From: CAVVJA01 sp963809815
Lineage (GTDB): Bacteria > Actinomycetota > Actinomycetes > Mycobacteriales > Jatrophihabitantaceae
Assembly (NCBI GenBank): GCA_963809815.1
Contig: CAWELM010000020.1
Coordinates: forward strand, 1 to 64,000
DNA length: 64,000 bases
Reading direction: 5' to 3'
The notes below the pieces were generated by a model that was not told where the DNA came from, made no database searches, and worked only from the letters and a program-made list of their open reading frames with translations. The stretch's first letter is position 1, and each line of letters begins with the position of its first letter. This document shows, piece by piece, positions 1-8,782 of the stretch. A program made the translations under genes and the position numbers.

Positions 1-2
1 GG

Positions 3-923
3 GCTGTGCAGGGGATTGCGACCGGAGCAGCGGTGAGTACGGCCAGCGCCGCGCTGTTAGATCTCCACCCGCGCCGCGACCCAATGAACGTAGGCCTGAC
101 AAATGGCGTCGCCAGCGCGATCGGTCTCGGTCTCGGATCCCTCGTCTCCTCGAGCCTCGTTCAGGTTGGCGCGGCTCCCCGGGTCATTCCCTACGTCGTC
201 GAGTTGGTGCTGCTCGCGGCGGCCCTGGCCGGCGCATATTGGATGCCTGAGCCGGTGCGTGAGCGCACGACGTTCCGGCTCACCCCGCAACGTCCCCAGG
301 TGCCCGCCGGCATTCGCCACTCCTTCCTGCTCGCCGGGCTCGCCGCGCTGTCGTCCTGGTCGATCGGCGGCCTGTTCTTCTCGCTGGGCCCGCAGCTATC
401 CGAGCAGTTGTTCACCACGACCAACGTGATCATCGGAGCGGTCGGCGGCGTGCTGCTGGGGTTCGCGGGCGCGCTGTCCCAGCTTGTGTTCCGGCACACG
501 CCTAACTGGCTCGGTGCGGCCGCCGGCTCGGGCGGCCTGGCGGTCGGGATGCTTCTGGTCGTAATCGCCGCTGCGGCCAATTCGAGCGCAGTCTTCGTGC
601 TTGGCATGATGGTGGCGGGCTTCGGCTTCGGACTCGCCTTCCTCGGTGGTCTACGACAGCTCAACGCGGTGATCCCGCCCGAGCACCGTGCGGCGGTCAT
701 GTCCGCGTTCTATGTCGTCGCCTATGCGTCGTTGTCGCTGCCCGCCATAGTCGCCGGATTCGTCGTCACCCATCTAGGCCTCGACATGACGTTCGAGACC
801 TTCGGCAGCGTCGTCGCCGGCATTGCGTTGATTGCGGCGATCGAGACGTGGCGCACCCGGCCAAGCCGACCAGCTGCCGAGCCGAACCGGCGACGTGACT
901 GCGAGCCAGCGCTCCTCGCATGA
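3..923 (+). CDS. MFS transporter, C-terminal part (5' end outside window)
   Basis: The reading frame is open from the first bases, so the N-terminal part (probably the first few helices) lies upstream. The visible ~305 residues are very hydrophobic, with about eight predicted membrane segments separated by short polar loops. A glycine-rich segment (GIATGAAVSTASAALLDL) resembles the conserved TM4-TM5 region of major facilitator exporters, and GMMVAGFGFGLAFLGGLRQL looks like a late MFS helix. The tail is short, basic and cytoplasmic. The substrate cannot be told. The next gene converges from the other strand only 14 bases away. MFS membership is fairly sure; a drug or metabolite efflux role is inference. 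Confidence 0.8.
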   Translation, partial: AVQGIATGAAVSTASAALLDLHPRRDPMNVGLTNGVASAIGLGLGSLVSSSLVQVGAAPRVIPYVVELVLLAAALAGAYWMPEPVRERTTFRLTPQRPQVPAGIRHSFLLAGLAALSSWSIGGLFFSLGPQLSEQLFTTTNVIIGAVGGVLLGFAGALSQLVFRHTPNWLGAAAGSGGLAVGMLLVVIAAAANSSAVFVLGMMVAGFGFGLAFLGGLRQLNAVIPPEHRAAVMSAFYVVAYASLSLPAIVAGFVVTHLGLDMTFETFGSVVAGIALIAAIETWRTRPSRPAAEPNRRRDCEPALLA

Positions 924-937
924 CTCGCTCCGCGGTG

Positions 938-1468
938 CTATGACGACGGGGCGGGGAGCGTACGCAGCCAACGGGTGGTCTGCCGGGGCGTTGTCAGCCG
1001 AATGACACGCGGCCCGGGTGGATTATTGGTCCAGGCGCGAATCCGAGCTCGTTTGCGTGCGAACGATTGGAAGTGCCAGCGCAGGATGGAGTCTGGTCCG
1101 AGCGTCTGACGCAACGTCTCTCGGTTGCCATTGCAGATCGTGCGTCGATCGACAAGCCGTCGCACGGTTCTGGTAGTTAGCCAGCACAGGGATAGCCAGC
1201 GCGGGTAGTCCAGCGCCACGATGACCTCAGCCCGAGCCAACGGGACGTCGAGCCATTTGCCGTAAGCACTGTCCAAGATCCATGCTGGCCGTGCGCAGAT
1301 TACTGCGATCCGGCGACGCTGCTCCTCGTCGTCAACCGGCACCCACCCGGGCTCCCAGGTCAAGTCGTCGACGGAATGCCACGGTATCCCAGTGGCCGCG
1401 CTGATCTGTGCGGCCACTGTCGACTTCCCGGATCCGGTGACTCCGTACACCAGGAACCGATCCGCCAC
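938..1468 (-). CDS. P-loop kinase, FlaR / adenylate-kinase-like
   Basis: A 176-residue soluble protein that opens with a Walker A loop, GVTGSGKST at residues 9-17, followed by an HSVDDLTWEPGW segment. That segment is typical of the small 'DNA topology modulation protein FlaR-related' or adenylate-kinase-like ATPases. Such proteins bind nucleotides and probably phosphorylate a small substrate, but their physiological role is poorly known. The start is a GTG. The gene stands alone, convergent with the MFS gene and divergent from the channel gene. I am confident of the P-loop fold and not of any substrate. Confidence 0.7.
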   Translation of the reverse strand: MADRFLVYGVTGSGKSTVAAQISAATGIPWHSVDDLTWEPGWVPVDDEEQRRRIAVICARPAWILDSAYGKWLDVPLARAEVIVALDYPRWLSLCWLTTRTVRRLVDRRTICNGNRETLRQTLGPDSILRWHFQSFARKRARIRAWTNNPPGPRVIRLTTPRQTTRWLRTLPAPSS

Positions 1469-1565
1469 GCCTCGATGCTAAACGGAGATTGGCGAACTAC
1501 CTCACTTCGCGTGGCCGATTCGGGCTCCGGGCCAGCCCGAGCAAAGGGCAATACTGAGTATCAAG

Positions 1566-2285
1566 GTGCGATACCGTGGCGCCTTGAATATCTACGAAGC
1601 GCTGCGGGGGTTCTCCCCGACCAACCGATATGGGTTGGTGATCATACTTATCGCGCTCACCTATGTGGTCACCGCGGCCATGCACGGATCCAGCGCGCAA
1701 TCGGTCGTCGTCCTGGTCCAGCTACTGACCGTGTGGCTTGTATTCACCGTGTCCGAGTCTCCGGTGGCGCGACGCATTGCCGGGTTCGCCGTGGTCGTAG
1801 GTGCGTTGCTGACCGTCCTTGCGTGGATCGCCGGCTCGATCGCCGGTGATAAAAACGTCACTCGTGTCCTATTCGTCATCAGCGCGCTGCTGTACCTCAT
1901 AGCGCCGGTGATCATCGTTCGTCATATCTTCGGCCGAAGCGTTGTCGACGGTCAGACGGTTCTCGCGGCAATTGCCGCCTACCTACTGATCGGGATGATG
2001 TTCACCTTCGCGTTCCTTGCGACTAGCGCTATCCAGGTGACGCCTCCCTTCTTCGGCGCGCAAGGTCCCGGAAGCGCGAGCCAGGACTTGTTCTTCAGCT
2101 TCGTAACGTTGACGACTACGGGCTACGGCAACCTGGTGCCTGAGGCCAACCCCGGTCAGTCGTTCGCCGTCCTCGAGGCGATTGTCGGTCAACTCTTTCT
2201 CGTCACCGCCGTCGCCAAAGTGGTGACCGCCTGGCGCCGGCCATCGGGATTCGACAACAAGTCCGGCTCCGGGCCCGGTGGGTGA
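1566..2285 (+). CDS. potassium-channel-like membrane protein
   Basis: A 239-residue protein with about six hydrophobic segments. The last pair brackets a canonical K+ selectivity filter, TTTGYGNLVP, beginning at residue 183. The layout (four helices, then helix-pore-helix) matches six-TM single-pore channels, but I see no arginine ladder in the fourth helix. Voltage sensing is therefore unlikely. There is no cytoplasmic RCK/TrkA domain; the tail after the last helix is only ~20 residues. The start is a GTG at 1566. It probably conducts K+ in the plasma membrane. The family call rests on the filter and the topology. Confidence 0.82.
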   Translation: MRYRGALNIYEALRGFSPTNRYGLVIILIALTYVVTAAMHGSSAQSVVVLVQLLTVWLVFTVSESPVARRIAGFAVVVGALLTVLAWIAGSIAGDKNVTRVLFVISALLYLIAPVIIVRHIFGRSVVDGQTVLAAIAAYLLIGMMFTFAFLATSAIQVTPPFFGAQGPGSASQDLFFSFVTLTTTGYGNLVPEANPGQSFAVLEAIVGQLFLVTAVAKVVTAWRRPSGFDNKSGSGPGG

Positions 2286-2486
2286 CCGACCTGGACCGCG
2301 TTCGATCGAGACCCAATCCTCATCGACGGCGACGTCGAGACCTACCGGGTTCGACCAGTACATTGCCGCGTTCCTCGCGGCGATATGCTGCGCCGAGCGA
2401 ACGGGGCTGTTGGGTGTTCGCCGGGGCGGTCGGCTCCGGCTGACCGTGGGCGGTCGAAGCGTGCGATCGGGGCCGAGGGGCGTTAG

Positions 2487-3329
2487 ATGAGTAGCGGGTC
2501 TGTCCAGGGTGGAAGTTCCGGCGAGTCCGGTGAAGTCATGGAACTTGCCCAGCACGAGGCGCAGCGTTTCATGGGTGTCTTCGCGGATTTTCAGGATCCG
2601 TCGCGGGAGTGGCGGCGGTTGTTCTCGGAGTTGCTGGGCACGTTCTTCCTGGTGTTGGTTGCTGCTGGTGGCGGCGTGATGGGGCAGGCGTTTCCGAATA
2701 CGATCAGCCGGACCGCGGCGGTGGTGGCGCCGGGGTTGATGGTGCTGGCGATCATCTTGTTCATGGGTAAGGTCTCGGGCGCGCATCTGAATCCGGCGGT
2801 GAGTATCGCGTTCGCGGCGCGGGGGGATTTTCCGTGGCGGCGGGTACCCGCGTACATCGTGGTGCAGTTGGTCGGGGCGTGCTTGGCGGCGTGGTTCGTG
2901 CAGGCGGTCATCCACGAGTCGGCTTCGTACGGTGCGAATTACCCCGCGCATGGGTACACGTCGTTGGACGCGTTTTGGATGGAGACCGTGCTGACCTTGG
3001 GTCTGGTGAGCGTGATCCTGGGCACCGCGTCCGGCGCGCAGAACCTGGGGGTGTTCGGAGCGCTGGGGGTGGGGGGCTATATCGCCTTGGCCGGTCTGTG
3101 GGGCAGCCCGATCTCTGGTGCGTCGATGAACCCGGCGCGCTCGTTCGGTCCCGACCTGGTCAGCGCTGATTTCACCGGGTACTGGGTGTATGTGGCCGGT
3201 CCGCTGCTCGGCGCCGCGCTGGCGGTCGGCTTCGCCTACATTTTGCGTGGGCGCGGCGGCGATCTCGCCGCGCTCGCCGCGGCGCAGGGAGAGCTGCCCA
3301 CCCAGGCTCGGCACTCTGATCAGGCATGA
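2487..3329 (+). CDS. aquaporin / MIP family channel
   Basis: A 280-residue major intrinsic protein with both NPA boxes: HLNPAVS (NPA at residues 102-104) and GASMNPARSF (NPA at 215-217). Six helices and two half-helices fit the aquaporin fold. The family forms tetrameric water or small neutral solute pores. A ~40-residue acidic, glutamine-rich N-terminal extension precedes the first helix, so a shorter start such as the in-frame ATG at 2538 is possible. Codon usage in the body is strongly GTG/GCG biased compared with neighbours. Water versus glycerol specificity cannot be decided by eye. Confidence 0.87.
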   Translation: MSSGSVQGGSSGESGEVMELAQHEAQRFMGVFADFQDPSREWRRLFSELLGTFFLVLVAAGGGVMGQAFPNTISRTAAVVAPGLMVLAIILFMGKVSGAHLNPAVSIAFAARGDFPWRRVPAYIVVQLVGACLAAWFVQAVIHESASYGANYPAHGYTSLDAFWMETVLTLGLVSVILGTASGAQNLGVFGALGVGGYIALAGLWGSPISGASMNPARSFGPDLVSADFTGYWVYVAGPLLGAALAVGFAYILRGRGGDLAALAAAQGELPTQARHSDQA

Positions 3330-3505
3330 CCCAGTAGGCGTTACTCTCCAATACGCGAGCGTGACCGTGTTGCCGGTGTCACGCCTAACTGAGGTCCATG
3401 ACCGGGAATTTCGACCGGCCCATTGCCCGGCATACTGGCCTGGCTGCCTGAACAGGTCCGTTCGGCGACACCGACCGACGTCGGCCGGACCCTCGTGCGA
3501 GGGAT

Positions 3506-4474
3506 GTGCCGTTGAACGAACCTATCGAGCCGCCCTCGGAGCCCAGCGCAGTCACCGGGGAGGACGCGCCGCCCACTGCGGATGAGCGGCGCCGCCGACC
3601 GGGCAGGTGGATCGCCCGTGCTCAGCAGTTCCGGGCAGACCTCGAGCAGCGGCCACGCATCGGCTTCCTCGCTCGATCCATCCGCCGGTTCGGCCAGATA
3701 GAGGGCAAGCACCTTTCTCTGGTGATCGCGATTAACCTCTTCGTTTCCATAATTCCGCTGCTCATTCTCGGCTACGCATTTATCTCGGCCTTCAATCCAC
3801 ATCGGAGCTTTGGCAACGTCGTTGTTCATGCTTTCCATCTCACCGGGACCACTGCTCAGACTGTCGAGAACACGTTTACGACGGCTAGCTCAGGCAAAAG
3901 CACCGCGCTGAGCATCAGCATCATCTCGCTATTGATCACCGGCTTTGATGTGAGCGCGACCGTACAAGTAGCCTACGCTCGGGCCTTCGGGGTGACTCCG
4001 CTATCTGGGCTCCAGAAGTACCTTCGCGGGGCGACCTGGTTAGGGATGTTGCTCGTTGCCAGTGGCGGCAGCTTGGCCTTACGCTATCTGGTCATTGGCC
4101 GCCCGGTGTGGGTCCTTATCCTGGTCATTCCGACCTATATCCTTCTCCAGTTCGGCTTCTATGTCGTGACGCCGCGATTATTGCTCGACCTGCCGTTCGC
4201 GTGGCGTGATCTAGCGCCCGGCGCCGCCGTGAGTACCGGCGCTGCGATCCTGGTCACCGCAGTCTCGTCATTCCAGCTACATCGCTGGTTCAGCGCATAT
4301 GGAAAAGCCTATGGGGGCTTTGGTATCGGCCTGGGGATAATCGCGTATGTCGGCCTTATCGCGCTCTTCTGGGTGTGGATTGCGGCCATGATGGGTGTGT
4401 ACTGGGAGCGCAAGGCAGGTTCGTCCGCTGTTGCCGCTATGCATAAATTGTCGGCCGACCTCGCAGGACATTAG
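3506..4474 (+). CDS. YihY/BrkB (UPF0761) family membrane protein
   Basis: A 322-residue protein with a ~50-residue proline- and charge-rich cytoplasmic N-terminus and then six hydrophobic segments. The first helix region (KHLSLVIAINLFVSIIPLLI) and the late segment (FSAYGKAYGGFGIGLGIIAY) are the recognisable YihY/BrkB-type motifs. The family was once called 'ribonuclease BN', but it is an integral membrane family of unclear transport-like function. The gene has its own spacer upstream and ends shortly before a convergent PAP2 gene. Confidence 0.78.
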   Translation: MPLNEPIEPPSEPSAVTGEDAPPTADERRRRPGRWIARAQQFRADLEQRPRIGFLARSIRRFGQIEGKHLSLVIAINLFVSIIPLLILGYAFISAFNPHRSFGNVVVHAFHLTGTTAQTVENTFTTASSGKSTALSISIISLLITGFDVSATVQVAYARAFGVTPLSGLQKYLRGATWLGMLLVASGGSLALRYLVIGRPVWVLILVIPTYILLQFGFYVVTPRLLLDLPFAWRDLAPGAAVSTGAAILVTAVSSFQLHRWFSAYGKAYGGFGIGLGIIAYVGLIALFWVWIAAMMGVYWERKAGSSAVAAMHKLSADLAGH

Positions 4475-4505
4475 CTCCCGCAGCCTACGAGTAGCCGGAT
4501 GCTCA

Positions 4506-5159
4506 CTATGCCCGGCCGATGCGCCGCGCGGCTAACGAGGTGAGCCGGCCGAGCAGGGCGCCGGCCGTCGCCCCGACCACGACATCACTGGGATAGTGCA
4601 CGCCGGTATAGACGCGAGTAAACCCGACGAGGGTCGCCGCTGCCCGCAAGGGAATGCTCGCTGCCGGGATGACATCCCCGACGGCGGTAGCGAATGCCGC
4701 AGCGGAAGCGGAGTGGCCCGAGGGGAATGACGTCGACTCCGGCATGCTGACCCACCGTTCTTGAGGAACACCGGCGCGGTCGCGGTCCGGGCGGGTGCGG
4801 GCGCTGACGAGCTTCATCGGTTGGTTGACGGCAAAGGACGTGACACCGATCGCGGCGATCCCGGTTATCGCCGCGCGACGCCCTCGGTTGCCACCGAAGA
4901 GCGCCAGAAGGGTCGCGACGATGAACCAAGGCTTCGAGAAGTCAGCGAACTTCGCCAGCCGCCGCAACGGCACGTCGAGCTGCGACGGGGGAAGGCGAGC
5001 CACCGCGCCGTAGCAGGCTCGGTCGATTCGGCCGAGCCCGCTCAACGCCCGCACGAGACTGCCTCGTGCGGGACCGGGCTTGGCCGCGAGCCGCTCGGCG
5101 AGCAACTCCTCCCGCGGCGGGTTTACGCGATCTCGGCCGGCGTCGGGTGTCTCGGTCAT
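4506..5159 (-). CDS. PAP2-superfamily membrane phosphatase
   Basis: The protein carries the three PAP2 signatures in order: KLVSARTRP (KxxxxxxRP), FPSGHSAS (PSGH) and RVYTGVHYPSD (SRxxxxxHxxxD type, with the usual Ser replaced). Hydrophobic helices flank them. The family dephosphorylates lipid phosphates such as phosphatidate, or undecaprenyl pyrophosphate, at the membrane. I place the start at the ATG at 5159, which overlaps the stop of the upstream lipid kinase as ATGA, so the two are translationally coupled. An in-frame start further upstream at 5186 would bury the coupling signal. A kinase plus a phosphatase suggests a lipid-phosphate cycle; the substrate is inference. Confidence 0.85.
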   Translation of the reverse strand: MTETPDAGRDRVNPPREELLAERLAAKPGPARGSLVRALSGLGRIDRACYGAVARLPPSQLDVPLRRLAKFADFSKPWFIVATLLALFGGNRGRRAAITGIAAIGVTSFAVNQPMKLVSARTRPDRDRAGVPQERWVSMPESTSFPSGHSASAAAFATAVGDVIPAASIPLRAAATLVGFTRVYTGVHYPSDVVVGATAGALLGRLTSLAARRIGRA

Positions 5160-6502
5160 GACTGTCGGCCGAGGGCGACACGCCACAGCGCCGTGAGCGT
5201 AGTTCGGGATGCGACCTTAACGGTGCGCGCGGCCGGCGACATTCCCGCGCCGGGCGGTAGCCACACGGTCAATGCCCCAGGGCGAATCCGGAACTGCAGT
5301 GGCGGTTGCAGGGTGAGCGCCTCGCCGTCGACACCGATCTCTACCGGCTCGGCTGAGCTCACCTCAAAGTCGGAAGCGACCCATTCCTGCCAGCCGCCGA
5401 ACTGGCGGACTTGCCCGATTGATTCCAGCGCCACGAGCTTCTGCATGTCCGCGGCGCCGCGAACCATCAGCGACATGATCCCCAGCACGCCGGTGTCCAT
5501 CCTCACTCGCGTTCCCCCACCGCGCAGGTCATGCAGGTTGTAGGGATTGTTGGAGACCAAGATGAGCTGCGAGGTCAGGGACTGTTCACCCGAGGGCAGG
5601 GCGAACCTCAAGTCCATTGGCGTCGCGTTCGGGCCGATGATCGTCGGCAGCATCTCGGCGGCGGTCCGTAACTTCGCGTCCCGATACTCCGGCGACTGAA
5701 CGACTTTCGCGTACACGCCCATCGATGCGTTGTTGACGAACACCCGGCCGTTCACCTCAGCCAAGTCGATTGTCCGCTCGACGCCTTCGCTGTACGCATC
5801 CAGCGCTCCGATGACGTCGTCGCGGTCCAGGCCGAGGTCGAGGGCGAAATGGTTGCGGGTGCCGGCTGGGATGACGACATGCGGAATGCCGTACCGACTG
5901 GCCACTGAGGCCACCAGCGCCTGCGAGCCATCGCCGCCGGCCATGCCTATCACGTCGGCTCCGCGAGCGACCGCGTCTTCGGCAAGTTTCAGCAGATCCG
6001 TGCCCGGAGTCAGGACGATCGGTTCGATCCCGCGCTCTCGGCACTCGTCGACCAGGTGGAAGCGCTCGGCCTTTCCACCGCCGGACTTGAGATTCATGAT
6101 CAACACTGGATGCCCGGCCCGCAGTCCTGCTGGGACTTGCGTTTTCCTCGCGGGGGAACGCAAGGCGTATCCGGCGGCCGCGATGGAGACGAAGGCCAAC
6201 GCGCCGCTGATCACCAGCACCCGAATGGTCTGGCTCGCGATCATGACGATGATGAATGCGATCAGTCCGCCGCCCGCGAGCGCGACGGCCAGAATACGCG
6301 CGGTGCCGCTGCGGGATATCGCGTACCACGCGCCCAGCACGATGAGGGCGAGCGACGGGATACCGATGAGCAGGACGTACCACTCGTCGAAGGCCCCCAC
6401 GACGACGTACAGCACGCTGAGGGCAGCCGCAGCGATGGCAACGACCGCCGCTCCCCGGCGCGCCGCGGAAGGGGCCTGACGTTCTGGCGCATCTACGCTC
6501 AC
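5156..6502 (-). CDS. diacylglycerol/lipid kinase with N-terminal membrane helices
   Basis: About four N-terminal membrane helices precede a DAGK catalytic domain. The domain begins around VLIMNLKSGGGKAER and includes the nucleotide-binding GMAGGDGS motif, then IPAGTRNHFALDLGL and VNNASMGVYA. These are hallmarks of YegS/DgkB-type lipid kinases, which phosphorylate diacylglycerol or related lipids with ATP. The open frame extends to a TTG at 6562. I prefer the GTG at 6502 because AGGGA lies about eight bases upstream of it. The downstream PAP2 phosphatase overlaps by four bases. The membrane-anchored N-terminus is unusual beside soluble DgkB. Confidence 0.85.
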   Translation of the reverse strand: MSVDAPERQAPSAARRGAAVVAIAAAALSVLYVVVGAFDEWYVLLIGIPSLALIVLGAWYAISRSGTARILAVALAGGGLIAFIIVMIASQTIRVLVISGALAFVSIAAAGYALRSPARKTQVPAGLRAGHPVLIMNLKSGGGKAERFHLVDECRERGIEPIVLTPGTDLLKLAEDAVARGADVIGMAGGDGSQALVASVASRYGIPHVVIPAGTRNHFALDLGLDRDDVIGALDAYSEGVERTIDLAEVNGRVFVNNASMGVYAKVVQSPEYRDAKLRTAAEMLPTIIGPNATPMDLRFALPSGEQSLTSQLILVSNNPYNLHDLRGGGTRVRMDTGVLGIMSLMVRGAADMQKLVALESIGQVRQFGGWQEWVASDFEVSSAEPVEIGVDGEALTLQPPLQFRIRPGALTVWLPPGAGMSPAARTVKVASRTTLTALWRVALGRQS

Positions 6503-6786
6503 GACGTGTCCCTGGTGATGTCCGGCTGGAAGTTGTCTGGTCGAGAGTATTTCGGATGCCAAGCGCTACCGGCACGCGCGGCTACCCGGTTGAGGCCCAT
6601 CATCGTGCCGGGCGCCACCCGTGCTGAGGTGGGGTCAACTTACCTGGTATTCCCAACGATCGGGCCAACCTGGGAGCGCGTCCCATCGACGAGGGGGAAC
6701 CATGGCGGAATGTGCCAGAAGGCCGCCGCGAAGGCGCTTGTGGTGGCGAGCCGGCACCGGGGTCAGGGCGCTGGCCCCGGGTGTCG

Positions 6787-6814
6787 CATGTCTGAGCCAG
6801 TTGGGTCAGACATG
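6787..6814. promoter_or_regulatory. perfect 9-bp inverted repeat before the SulP start
   Basis: CATGTCTGA and TCAGACATG form a perfect inverted repeat around a 10-base loop, ending about 18 bases before the GTG of the sulphate permease. The purine-rich likely ribosome site follows at once. It could be an operator or a translational control hairpin. It lies inside a 46-codon open frame (6702-6842) that has a GAGGGGG ribosome site and overlaps the permease start. Confidence 0.4.
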
Positions 6815-6832
6815 GGCGGGGCTGGATAGGCC

Positions 6833-8656
6833 GTGGCCGTGAGCTCCGAGCCGACGGCTGCCCACGAAGCGGGTGGCGTCCGATCCTTCGTTCCGGGCTG
6901 GACCATGGTCTCCACCTATCAGCGTCGGTGGCTGCCGAAGGACGTGGTCGCGGGACTGGTCTTGTCGGCGTTGTTGATTCCGCAGGGCATGGCCTATGCC
7001 GAACTGGCCGGGCTGCCGCCGATCACCGGCCTTTACACGTCGGTCCTGTGTCTGGTCGGGTATGCGGTGTTCGGTCCCTCGCGGGTATTGGTGCTCGGCC
7101 CCGACTCCTCGCTGGGCCCGATGATCGCCGCGACCGTGATGCCGCTGCTGGTGGCGGGCGGGGATCCGGCCAAGGCCGTCGCGCTGGCGTCGCTGCTGGC
7201 AATTCTGGTCGGTGTGATCATGGTCGTCGCCGGATTCGCCAAATTCGGTTTCATTGCCGACTTGCTCTCCAAACCGACGCAGATCGGCTACATGAATGGC
7301 CTAGCCGTCACGATTATCGTCGGCCAGCTGCCGAAGCTGTTCGGGTTCTCGGTCGACGCGAACGGACTAGTCAGTGAGTTCTCGGCCTTCATATCGCATG
7401 TGGCCGATGACGCAAACGCCGCGGCGGCGACAGTAGGGCTCGCTTCGCTGGCCGGGATCTTGCTGCTGCAGCGGCTGCTGCCCAAGGTACCGGCTGTGCT
7501 TGTCGCCGTGGTACTCGCATCATTCGCCGTCAATGCGTTCGACCTGCAGGCGCACGGTGTCGAGACGATTGGCGTGCTGCCGCGAGGCTTTCCGCCGTTC
7601 ACCATCCCAACTGCTGCCTGGTCCGACGTGCCGCCGCTCTTCGTCGGCGCACTCGCGATCGCGGTAGTTGCCCTCGCCGACACCATGTCGACGGCATCAT
7701 CGTTCGCGTCCCGGCGCGGTGACCGGGTGCGGGGCAACCAGGAGATGATCGGTATCGGCGCCGCGAACATCGGAGCCGGCTTGTTCCAAGGATTCCCGGT
7801 AAGTACGAGCGGGTCGCGGACCGCGGTTGCCGACCAGGCCGGGTCCCGGTCGCAGGTCACCGGCGTGGTCGGCGCCGTCGTGATCACGCTAGTGCTGGTG
7901 CTCTTCCCATCGCTGATGCAATACGTGCCTCAGCCGACCCTCGGCGCGATCGTCATCGCGGCCGCGTTGTCCCTGGCCGATATCCGGGGCACCCGCCGTC
8001 TGTGGCAACAGCAGCGGGTCGAGTGCGTGCTGTCGATCGTCGCCCTGCTGGGCGTGGCCCTGCTCGGTGTTCTCCCGGGCATTCTCATTGCGGTGGCGCT
8101 GTCCATTCTGAATGTCTTCCGGCGGGTCTGGTGGCCGCACCAGGCCGAGCTTGGCCGGGTCGAAGGCATTGACGGGCTGCACGACACTGCGAGCCATCCC
8201 GATGCCGAGTTGCTTCCTGGCCTGGTCGTCTACCGCTTCGACGCGCCGCTCATCTTCGCGAACTCCCGTATCTTCGGCGACGAGATCCGGGCGATCGCCG
8301 AGAACCGCCCCGGCCTCAAGTGGATCGTGATCGCCGCGGAGCCGGTCACGGACGTCGACACGACGGCATCGGACATGCTTCAGGAGTTGGACGTCTGGCT
8401 GAACGAGCGAGGGATCTCCTTGATATTCGCAGAGCTCAAGGATCCGGTGCGCGAGAAGATCGAACGGTACGAACTGACCCGCACCATTAATCCTGATCAT
8501 TTCTTCCCGACCATCGACGCCGCGGTCGAGCGCTACATGCACGAGACGGATTCCACCTGGAAGGTGCCGAAGAGCGGGGGAGTCAGCGCGGAACCCGACT
8601 CAACTGGCGAGCCGGCGCGCACCACCCACGAGCACTCGAGCAAACGAGATCAATAA
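6833..8656 (+). CDS. SulP family anion (sulphate) permease with STAS domain
   Basis: 607 residues: a membrane domain of roughly residues 30-430 with the SulP signature near the first helices (IPQGMAYAELAGLPPITGLY), then a cytoplasmic STAS domain around residues 455-570 (YRFDAPLIFANS..., DVDTTASDMLQEL). SulP proteins move sulphate, bicarbonate or other anions across the plasma membrane; which one applies here is not visible. No carbonic anhydrase or sulphur-assimilation gene is adjacent. The start is the GTG at 6833, with a GGGG-rich site upstream. Full length for the family. Confidence 0.9.
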   Translation: MAVSSEPTAAHEAGGVRSFVPGWTMVSTYQRRWLPKDVVAGLVLSALLIPQGMAYAELAGLPPITGLYTSVLCLVGYAVFGPSRVLVLGPDSSLGPMIAATVMPLLVAGGDPAKAVALASLLAILVGVIMVVAGFAKFGFIADLLSKPTQIGYMNGLAVTIIVGQLPKLFGFSVDANGLVSEFSAFISHVADDANAAAATVGLASLAGILLLQRLLPKVPAVLVAVVLASFAVNAFDLQAHGVETIGVLPRGFPPFTIPTAAWSDVPPLFVGALAIAVVALADTMSTASSFASRRGDRVRGNQEMIGIGAANIGAGLFQGFPVSTSGSRTAVADQAGSRSQVTGVVGAVVITLVLVLFPSLMQYVPQPTLGAIVIAAALSLADIRGTRRLWQQQRVECVLSIVALLGVALLGVLPGILIAVALSILNVFRRVWWPHQAELGRVEGIDGLHDTASHPDAELLPGLVVYRFDAPLIFANSRIFGDEIRAIAENRPGLKWIVIAAEPVTDVDTTASDMLQELDVWLNERGISLIFAELKDPVREKIERYELTRTINPDHFFPTIDAAVERYMHETDSTWKVPKSGGVSAEPDSTGEPARTTHEHSSKRDQ

Positions 8657-8782
8657 TCGGGCGGTCCGAGGTCGTGGCCTAGGCTGAACCCGATTTGCGA
8701 ATCTCCGGCAAGACACCCTTTACGACGTGGGGACGCACGCGGTACAAGCGCAATTGACAGTTGCTCCGGTTTGGAGGCACAA

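Noticed and set aside
2278..2490. 70-codon plus-strand frame between the channel and aquaporin
   Set aside because: It overlaps both neighbours, has no convincing ribosome site and no recognisable content.
1983..3314. Long minus-strand open frame of 443 codons
   Set aside because: It is antisense to the channel and aquaporin genes, both with clear family motifs, and its product is a low-complexity Arg/Gly/His-rich string.
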